From: Comamonadaceae bacterium
Lineage (GTDB): Bacteria > Pseudomonadota > Gammaproteobacteria > Burkholderiales > Burkholderiaceae
NCBI GenBank assembly: GCA_947505995.1
Contig: CANNNB010000046.1
Coordinates: 1 to 12,997, forward strand
DNA length: 12,997 nucleotides
Direction of reading: 5' to 3'
The notes under the pieces are model-generated. The model had not been told where the DNA came from and ran no database searches. It worked only from the letters and a program-made list of their open reading frames with translations. Position 1 is the stretch's first letter. Each line of letters starts with the position of its first letter. Below are positions 8,501-12,997 of the stretch, one piece after another. A program made the translations under genes and the position numbers.

Positions 8501-9292
8501 TTAAGGCTTTGGCGGCTCCTGATTGGGTCTGACAACAGGCTGATTAGGGGCCAACATAGGCGCTGGCTTGTCTGGATCTTCATAGTCGTCGATCATGGGC
8601 GGATTGCCATCGTAAATATCGTTCAAACGCTTTTGCAAAAAGGCATCACGTGTGAATGTATAAGGGTCTAATGACGCTTGTTTGACAGCGTCAGACAAGG
8701 CCAAATAGCGCTCCCGCTTGTCTGTTAGGCGCAACAAGGTGAGGGTATTTCGCGCGGCAGTGTCTGCCAATTGTTGGCTGACATCGGTTTTGGCATCGAT
8801 GTAAAGCCCCAGACTGTCGCGAATGGTAGAAGGTCCAAAGAATGGCAAAACCACATATGGGCCAGAGGAAACACCCCAAAACGCCATGGTTTGACCAAAG
8901 TCTTCTTTGTGTTTGTCAATCTTCAATTCGGTGGCCCAATCAATGATGCCCCCCAAGCCCAGGGTTGTGTTGATGCCCACGCGCATGGCATTTTTGGAAG
9001 CGGCTTCTATTTTCAATTGCGCCAGGCTATTGAAGAATGACATCACATCGCTTTGATTGCTGAAGAAATTGCTAATGCCTTTGCGAACCACCGTTGGCAA
9101 CACTTGGCCGTAAATAACCGCAACCGGACGCAGCACCACATCATCGGCCAAGTCGTTGAAGACCGTCACTTTTCGGTTCAAAGGCTCAAGAGGATCCGTT
9201 GGATCTGGTCCTTTCAGTGACGCACACCCTTGCAGCAGCCATGTTGCTGCAATCAAAAGAACAAGGCGCCAGCGCCAGCACACTTTGATCAT
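8501..9292 (-). CDS. mlaA: Outer-membrane lipoprotein MlaA (VacJ family)
   Basis: MlaA sits in the outer membrane, bound to a trimeric porin in E. coli, and removes misplaced phospholipids from the outer leaflet, handing them to MlaC. The 263-residue protein has a lipoprotein signal peptide with lipobox LQGC at 20-23. Cys23 is the lipid anchor and the next residue is Ala, not Asp, which fits outer membrane sorting. Family motifs follow: DPLEPLNR at 33-40, GLGGIIDWATEL at 112-123, EDFGQTMAFWGVSSGPYVVL at 130-149 and PFFGPSTIRDSLG at 150-162. The last 25 residues (about 239-263) are rich in proline and probably unstructured. The start overlaps the mlaD stop as ATGA. In E. coli mlaA is encoded far from the other mla genes, while here it sits inside the cluster. 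Confidence 0.96.
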   Translation of the reverse strand: MIKVCWRWRLVLLIAATWLLQGCASLKGPDPTDPLEPLNRKVTVFNDLADDVVLRPVAVIYGQVLPTVVRKGISNFFSNQSDVMSFFNSLAQLKIEAASKNAMRVGINTTLGLGGIIDWATELKIDKHKEDFGQTMAFWGVSSGPYVVLPFFGPSTIRDSLGLYIDAKTDVSQQLADTAARNTLTLLRLTDKRERYLALSDAVKQASLDPYTFTRDAFLQKRLNDIYDGNPPMIDDYEDPDKPAPMLAPNQPVVRPNQEPPKP

Positions 9293-9771
9293 TTACTGCC
9301 TGTCGAAGGTGCCGCAGGATCAGCCGCTTTGCTGTACAAAAATTGACTGATTAAATTTTCCAAGACTACCGCCGATTGGGTGGATCCAATGTTGTCACCT
9401 GCCTCTAGGTTCTTTTCATCGGCGCCGGCCACAATGCCCACGTACTGTTCACCCAGCAAGCCACTGGTGAGAATTTTCAAAGAACTGTCTTTGGGAAAAG
9501 CGAATTGGTTTTTCAAAGCCAAGCTGACCTTGGCTTGAAAGCTTTCGCCGTCAAATTGAATGTCCTCAACCCGGCCGACCACCACGCCAGCACTTTTGAC
9601 GGCTGCGCCATTTTTAAGGCCTCCAATATTGTCAAACTTAGCGGTCACAGTGTAATTTTTAGCCCAACTGTATTGCAACAAATTGGCCGATTTAAGCGCT
9701 AAAAATAGCACTGCCACCAAGCCAATTAAGAGAAACAATCCGACCCACACATCATTTTTTGAACGTTGCAT
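9289..9771 (-). CDS. mlaD: MCE-domain protein MlaD of the phospholipid transporter
   Basis: MlaD is anchored in the inner membrane and forms a hexameric ring in the periplasm through which lipids pass between MlaFE and MlaC. The 160-residue protein has one N-terminal membrane helix (about 9-27) after a short polar start (MQRSKND), then an MCE domain at about 40-117 that includes AAVKSAGVVVGRVEDI (56-71) and the pore-loop region LTSGLLGEQYVGI (101-113). A helix near LENLISQFLYS and a short low-complexity tail end the protein. The frame also opens with GTG one codon upstream at 9774. ATG at 9771 is preferred because a perfect AAGGAGG ribosome site (9777-9783) lies five bases from the ATG but only two from the GTG. 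That site overlaps the mlaE stop codon. The stop overlaps the mlaA start. Confidence 0.95.
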   Translation of the reverse strand: MQRSKNDVWVGLFLLIGLVAVLFLALKSANLLQYSWAKNYTVTAKFDNIGGLKNGAAVKSAGVVVGRVEDIQFDGESFQAKVSLALKNQFAFPKDSSLKILTSGLLGEQYVGIVAGADEKNLEAGDNIGSTQSAVVLENLISQFLYSKAADPAAPSTGSK

Positions 9772-9776
9772 CACGT

Positions 9777-9783
9777 CCTCCTT
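9777..9783 (-). promoter_or_regulatory. Ribosome binding site of mlaD, overlapping the mlaE stop codon
   Basis: On the minus strand AAGGAGG is a full match to the Shine-Dalgarno core and is the best ribosome site in the window. It ends five bases before the ATG at 9771 and two before the GTG at 9774, so it decides the mlaD start. Its first two A residues are part of the mlaE TAA stop, so a ribosome ending mlaE would cover it. Confidence 0.85.
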
Positions 9784-10564
9784 AAATGCTGAACATCATC
9801 ACAGTGAGGATGAAGTCCAGTCCTAAAACAGACAACGAAGATATCACCACACTCCGGGTGGTCGCGGAAGCCACCCCATCGGGGGTGGGCTGAGCCACAT
9901 AACCTTGCAGCAAGGCAATGAAGGTGACTGCCACGCCAAACACGACGCTTTTGATCATGCCATTGCCGACGTCCTTGAAAACGTCGACGCCGCTTTGCAT
10001 TTGGCTCCAAAAAGAGCCTGCGTCCACGCCAATAAGCAAGACACCCACCACATAACCGCCCAATATACCGACAGCACTGAAAACAGCTGTGAGCAAAGGC
10101 AAGGCAATGATGCCGCCCCACAAACGTGGCGCTAAAATTCGCAACTTTGGATCAACGGCCATCATCTCCAAAGCAGTCAACTGCTCGCCAGCACGCATCA
10201 ACCCAATCTCAGCGGTAATAGACGCGCCGGCTCTGCCTGCAAATAACAGGGCTGCCACCACGGGGCCCAGTTCACGCACCAGGCTCAATGCCACCAACAA
10301 TCCAAGTGCATCGGATGCGCCATAGCGCTGCAAAGTGTAGTAGCCCTGCAAGCCCAAAACAAATCCGACAAAAAGACCCGAAACAGTAATGATGGCCAAA
10401 GAGTAATTGCCCAAAAAGTGCACCTGATCGCGAACCAGTCCAAAACGCTTTAAACAAGCACCCGACATCAAGGCCAATTGAGCGAATAAACGCGCACCGT
10501 AACCCCAATCCGCCAACTTTTGACGGAATGCATAGCCAAGTTCAGCGGGGTGTAAAAAGTTCAT
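9782..10564 (-). CDS. mlaE: Inner membrane permease MlaE of the phospholipid transporter
   Basis: MlaE is the membrane subunit of the MlaFEDB ABC transporter and forms the lipid-binding cavity under the MlaD ring. The 260-residue length matches the family. It contains the hallmark permease block LVALSLVRELGPVVAALL (90-107), followed by FAGRAGASITAEIGLMRAGE (108-127) and QLTALEMMAVDP (128-139); the loop around EIGLMRAGEQLTALEMM is the part that contacts the MlaF ATPase in this family. Hydrophobic segments lie near 52-75, 87-110, 148-180, 203-222 and 240-260. Its start overlaps the mlaF stop as ATGA, with a GGGGGTG-type ribosome site about seven bases upstream, so the ATPase and permease are made together. 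Only ten bases separate it from the mlaD ATG. Confidence 0.97.
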   Translation of the reverse strand: MNFLHPAELGYAFRQKLADWGYGARLFAQLALMSGACLKRFGLVRDQVHFLGNYSLAIITVSGLFVGFVLGLQGYYTLQRYGASDALGLLVALSLVRELGPVVAALLFAGRAGASITAEIGLMRAGEQLTALEMMAVDPKLRILAPRLWGGIIALPLLTAVFSAVGILGGYVVGVLLIGVDAGSFWSQMQSGVDVFKDVGNGMIKSVVFGVAVTFIALLQGYVAQPTPDGVASATTRSVVISSLSVLGLDFILTVMMFSI

Positions 10565-11376
10565 GCGGAAACACCCCCAAAATCTTCAGAGATGGGGGTG
10601 GCTGGATAATGAAAATGGACGGGCCCGTCACTGAGACCATTTACAAATTGGTGGATAAGCGGATCCGAAGTTTGTCTGAGCAAATCGGGCGTGCCTTGTG
10701 CCGCAACTTTGCCATTTGCCAAGACCACCACATGATCCGCAATTTGAAATGTTTCGTCAACATCGTGAGACACCACCACACTGGTGATGCCCAAGCTGTC
10801 GTTCAACCTGCGAATGAGCCTAGCTGCCGTGCCCAATGAAATGGGATCGAGGCCAGCAAAGGGTTCGTCGTACATCATGAGGTCAGGATCTAAAGCAATG
10901 GCGCGGGCCAATGCGACGCGTCGGCCCATACCCCCCGAAATTTCGGAAGGCTTTAAGTTTCTAGCACCCCGCAAGCCGACAGCATCGAGCTTCATCAAAA
11001 CAATGTCTCGCACCATGGACTCAGACATTTTTGTGTGTTCTCGCAAGGGGAACGCCACGTTGTCAAAGACATTCATGTCGGTGAACAACGCGCCAAACTG
11101 AAACAACATGCCCATGCGCCTGCGAGCTGCATAGAGTTTTTCGGTGTTCATCTGCCCCACATCTTGACCATCGAATGTGAGTTGCCCATTGAGCGCGCGG
11201 TATTGACCGCCAATTAAACGCAGTACCGTGGTTTTGCCACCACCCGATACGCCCATCAGGGCCGTGACTTTGCCTCGGGGAATACCAAATGAGATGTCGT
11301 TCAAGATCAAGCGATCCCCGTAGCCGAAGCTAAGGTTTTTCAGTTCAACCAGCAGTGGAGAGTTGGGCAATGTCAT
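10561..11376 (-). CDS. mlaF: ATP-binding protein MlaF of the phospholipid transporter
   Basis: MlaF is the cytoplasmic ATPase that drives lipid movement through MlaE and MlaD. With ATG at 11374-11376 it has 271 residues, close to the 269 of E. coli. In that numbering Walker A GVSGGGKT is at 42-49, Q-loop Gln93, signature ISGGMGRR at 146-153, Walker B LMMYDEP at 166-172 and H-loop His204. The C-terminal SDGPVHFHYPA resembles the MlaF tail that reaches the neighbouring MlaF subunit in the E. coli structure. The frame stays open to a TTG at 11391, but that codon lies inside a terminator stem, has no ribosome site and adds only MFFPH, so it was rejected. The ATG also lacks a ribosome site and comes six bases after a U-tract. 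Its stop overlaps the mlaE start. Confidence 0.95.
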   Translation of the reverse strand: MTLPNSPLLVELKNLSFGYGDRLILNDISFGIPRGKVTALMGVSGGGKTTVLRLIGGQYRALNGQLTFDGQDVGQMNTEKLYAARRRMGMLFQFGALFTDMNVFDNVAFPLREHTKMSESMVRDIVLMKLDAVGLRGARNLKPSEISGGMGRRVALARAIALDPDLMMYDEPFAGLDPISLGTAARLIRRLNDSLGITSVVVSHDVDETFQIADHVVVLANGKVAAQGTPDLLRQTSDPLIHQFVNGLSDGPVHFHYPATPISEDFGGVSA

Positions 11377-11382
11377 GTGTGG

Positions 11383-11413
11383 AAAAAACAAAAGCCGGGG
11401 TCGCCGGCTTTTG
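11383..11413 (-). terminator. Rho-independent terminator-like hairpin between gltD and mlaF
   Basis: On the minus strand a ten-base-pair stem (arms 11404-11413 and 11389-11398, core AAAAGCCGG pairing with CCGGCTTTT) encloses a five-base loop (11399-11403). Six T residues (11383-11388) follow directly. This is a textbook intrinsic terminator for transcription coming from gltD. The mlaF ATG begins at 11376, only six bases beyond the T-run, leaving no room for a promoter or ribosome site after the hairpin. It may end the gltBD transcript with partial read-through into mla, or act as an attenuator for the mla operon. The other strand lacks a good T-run after the stem, so it is mainly a minus-strand signal. 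Confidence 0.85.
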
Positions 11414-11437
11414 AAGGATAAGGCGTTCAGGTGAAGC

Positions 11438-11465
11438 TTGTGTAAACCTTGGGAAATTCACACAA
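11438..11465. repeat. Imperfect inverted repeat in the gltD-mlaF spacer
   Basis: On the plus strand the arms TTGTGTAAA (11438-11446) and TTCACACAA (11457-11465) are complementary at eight of nine positions and are separated by ten bases. The dyad could be a regulator binding site or an RNA stem-loop. The spacing does not fit CRP or FNR, and I do not recognise the family. It lies 24 bases upstream, in the direction of transcription, of the terminator hairpin. Confidence 0.4.
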
Positions 11466-11470
11466 CTGCC

Positions 11471-11482
11471 TGTCTGCAGACA
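11471..11482. repeat. Perfect 12-base palindrome directly after gltD
   Basis: TGTCTGCAGACA reads the same on both strands and begins two bases after the gltD stop codon. It could be an operator half of the gltD-mlaF spacer or chance. No transcription factor is assigned. Confidence 0.4.
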
Positions 11483-11484
11483 TT

Positions 11485-12951
11485 TTAACGGGGTAAGTCG
11501 CTGGTTCCCATTAAGAATTCATCAACAGCGCGGGCAGCTTGGCGGCCTTCACGGATGGCCCAAACCACCAAGGATTGACCGCGGCGCATGTCGCCAGCCG
11601 CAAAAACCTTGGCCACGTTGGTGGCATAGCCGCCTGTGAACTCGGTGCTGGCTTTGGCATTGCCGCGGTTGTCTTTGTCCACACCAAACGCATCCAAGAT
11701 GGTGGTGACCGGGTTGACAAAGCCCATGGCCAAGAAAACCATGTCGGCGGGGTACGTTTTTTCGGTGCCCGGCACGTTGACCAACTTACCGTCTTTGAAT
11801 TCAACTTCGACTGTTTTCAAACCTGTGACTTTGCCTTTTTCGCCCACAAATTCTTGGGTAGAAATGGCAAACTCTCGGCTGCAGCCCTCTTCATGGCTTG
11901 AGCTGGTGCGCATCTTCAAAGGCCAATAGGGCCATGTCAAAGGACGGTTTTCCTCCTCGGGCGGTTGCGGCATCACTTCAAACTGGGTCACGCTCTTGGC
12001 GCCATGGCGGTTTGAAGTGCCCACACAATCGCTGCCGGTGTCGCCACCACCAATCACGATGACGTGTTTGCCATCCGCACGCAATTGGTCTTTGAACTTG
12101 TCGCCAGCGTTCACTTTATTTTGCTGTGGCAAGAATTCCATAGCGAAGTGAATGCCCGACAAATCACGGCCAGGGACATTCAAGTCGCGCGATTGCTCAG
12201 AGCCACCGGCCAACAACACAGCGTCAAACTCTTTCTGCAGTTGCTCGGGGCTGATGGTTTCTTTGGACCAGTTGGTCACTTTGGAGCCTTCGGGCAAATG
12301 ACCCACCATGACGCCAGTTTTAAGGGTCACGCCTTCGGCCACCAACTGCTCTGCGCGGCGGTCGATGTGTGACTTTTCCATTTTGAAATCGGGAATACCA
12401 TAGCGCAGCAAGCCACCAATGCGGTCGTTCTTTTCAAACAAAGTGACGTCGTGACCGGCGCGGGCCAGTTGCTGAGCTGCCGCCATGCCTGCAGGGCCTG
12501 AGCCCACCACGGCCACTTTTTTGCCTGTCTTGTGGGTGGCTGGGCGGGGTTTGACCCAGCCTTCTTGCCAAGCACGGTCAATGATGGCGTGCTCGATCGA
12601 CTTGATACCGACGGCATCGTCGGCCACATTCAAAGTGCAAGCGGCCTCGCAAGGTGCAGGGCAAATACGACCCGTGAATTCTGGAAAATTGTTGGTGCTG
12701 TGCAGCACTTCAATCGCGTTTTTCCAATCGCCTTGGAACACCAATTCGTTGAAGTCCGGAATGATGTTGTTAACCGGGCAACCGCTGTTACAAAACGGTG
12801 TGCCGCAGTCCATGCAGCGAGCGCTTTGCGATTTGGCTTGTGCATCGTCCAAACCGATGACGAATTCTTTGTAGTTTTTGACGCGCTCATTCACAGGCTT
12901 GTAGCCCTCTTCGAGTCGCTCAAATTCCATGAAACCAGTGATTTTTCCCAT
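11485..12951 (-). CDS. gltD: Glutamate synthase (NADPH) small subunit GltD
   Basis: GltD is the FAD-containing beta subunit of glutamate synthase. It takes electrons from NADPH and passes them through iron-sulfur clusters to the large subunit GltB, which makes glutamate from glutamine and 2-oxoglutarate. With ATG at 12949-12951 it has 488 residues. Seen: a cysteine-rich N-terminal domain with Cys46, Cys49, Cys54, Cys58 and Cys97, Cys101, Cys105; a first dinucleotide fold [14 protein letters not shown] from about 146 (FAD); a second, [15 protein letters not shown] from about 297 (NADPH); and the C-terminal FAD segment [20 protein letters not shown]. The frame stays open to a TTG at 12957, but an AAGGA ribosome site (12958-12962) lies six bases before the ATG and directly against the TTG, so ATG is preferred. 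The terminator hairpin lies 71 bases after the stop. Confidence 0.97.
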   Translation of the reverse strand: MGKITGFMEFERLEEGYKPVNERVKNYKEFVIGLDDAQAKSQSARCMDCGTPFCNSGCPVNNIIPDFNELVFQGDWKNAIEVLHSTNNFPEFTGRICPAPCEAACTLNVADDAVGIKSIEHAIIDRAWQEGWVKPRPATHKTGKKVAVVGSGPAGMAAAQQLARAGHDVTLFEKNDRIGGLLRYGIPDFKMEKSHIDRRAEQLVAEGVTLKTGVMVGHLPEGSKVTNWSKETISPEQLQKEFDAVLLAGGSEQSRDLNVPGRDLSGIHFAMEFLPQQNKVNAGDKFKDQLRADGKHVIVIGGGDTGSDCVGTSNRHGAKSVTQFEVMPQPPEEENRPLTWPYWPLKMRTSSSHEEGCSREFAISTQEFVGEKGKVTGLKTVEVEFKDGKLVNVPGTEKTYPADMVFLAMGFVNPVTTILDAFGVDKDNRGNAKASTEFTGGYATNVAKVFAAGDMRRGQSLVVWAIREGRQAARAVDEFLMGTSDLPR

Positions 12952-12978
12952 GATCAATCCTTGTTATTTCTGTGTGAT

Positions 12979-12997
12979 TTAGCTGGCAGCCATGGTG
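12979..12997 (-). CDS. gltB: Possible 3' end of gltB (glutamate synthase large subunit)
   Basis: At the right edge one minus-strand frame reads Thr-Met-Ala-Ala-Ser and stops at TAA (12979-12981), 27 bases before the gltD start. gltB normally lies directly upstream of gltD, so this may be its last codons. Five codons cannot prove it, and the call is inference from gene order alone. Confidence 0.3.

Larger units (their letters stand above)
11427..11483 (-). other. Possible 18-codon leader-like ORF in the gltD-mlaF spacer
   Basis: An ATG one base after the gltD stop codon (11481-11483) opens a frame of 18 codons, beginning MSADRQ, that ends with TGA at 11427-11429, thirteen bases before the terminator hairpin. 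The position is that of an attenuator leader peptide. However, there is no Shine-Dalgarno match, no run of one amino acid, and an open frame this short is common by chance. It is recorded because of its position, not because it is likely to be a gene. Confidence 0.15.

Noticed and set aside
8494..8509. Short direct repeat AAGGCTT at the end of mlaA
   Set aside because: Two copies of seven bases at a gene end are within chance and show no sign of a mobile element.
9772..9774. GTG start for mlaD one codon upstream
   Set aside because: The spacing from AAGGAGG is only two bases, while the ATG at 9771 has the usual five.
9771..10121. Open frame of 116 codons inside mlaE
   Set aside because: It is a shadow of mlaE in another frame, cysteine- and arginine-rich, with no family pattern.
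11377..11391. Upstream TTG start for mlaF adding five residues
   Set aside because: The TTG lies in the terminator stem, has no ribosome site, and the added residues are not part of the MlaF family core. The ATG at 11376 gives a length close to E. coli MlaF.
11438..11465. CRP or FNR binding site in the gltD-mlaF spacer
   Set aside because: The TGTG and CACA arms are 16 bases apart, which does not match the CRP spacing, and the FNR core bases are absent.
12952..12957. TTG start for gltD two codons upstream
   Set aside because: The AAGGA ribosome site touches the TTG with no spacing but lies six bases before the ATG at 12951.

Overview
The window is a gene-dense stretch of bacterial core chromosome. 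Every gene that can be recognised lies on the minus strand, so transcription runs from the right edge to the left. The protein families and the gene order point to a betaproteobacterium of the order Burkholderiales, probably Comamonadaceae-like. The clues are gltD beside an mla cluster that contains mlaA, then ibaG and murA, then a his operon with a short-form HisG and a single-function HisB. The genus cannot be fixed from sequence reading alone. Base composition looks moderate for that family, but I did not count it.

Layout in the direction of transcription (right to left): (1) a few bases that may be the end of gltB, then complete gltD, the small subunit of glutamate synthase. (2) A 108-base spacer with a strong intrinsic terminator and several dyads. 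(3) mlaF-mlaE-mlaD-mlaA-mlaC-mlaB, a nearly complete system that keeps the outer membrane lipids asymmetric: ABC ATPase, permease, MCE protein, outer-membrane lipoprotein, periplasmic carrier and STAS subunit. (4) An ABC-2 type ATPase and permease pair resembling E. coli YadG/YadH. (5) ibaG (BolA family) and murA, the first committed step of peptidoglycan synthesis. (6) hisG-hisD-hisC-hisB and the first two thirds of hisH, which runs off the left edge.

Spacing is tight throughout. Six junctions are four-base ATGA overlaps, where the start of one gene overlaps the stop of the previous one; the others are gaps of 2 to about 108 bases. The only clear terminator lies between gltD and mlaF, so mlaF through hisH could be one very long transcript that joins envelope maintenance (lipid transport and peptidoglycan) to histidine synthesis. 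An mla-ibaG-murA-hisGDC order is known in Pseudomonas, and mla-ibaG-murA in E. coli. The placement of mlaA and of the ABC-2 pair is what sets this version apart.

I found no mobile element, CRISPR array, tRNA, rRNA, prophage gene or pseudogene. No stretch longer than about 110 bases lacks a gene. This looks like an ordinary core region, not a new system. The most curious point is the terminator-like hairpin whose U-tract ends only six bases before the mlaF start codon. Three gene starts were set inside longer open frames by codon choice and ribosome binding sites: mlaD at 9771, mlaF at 11376 and gltD at 12951.
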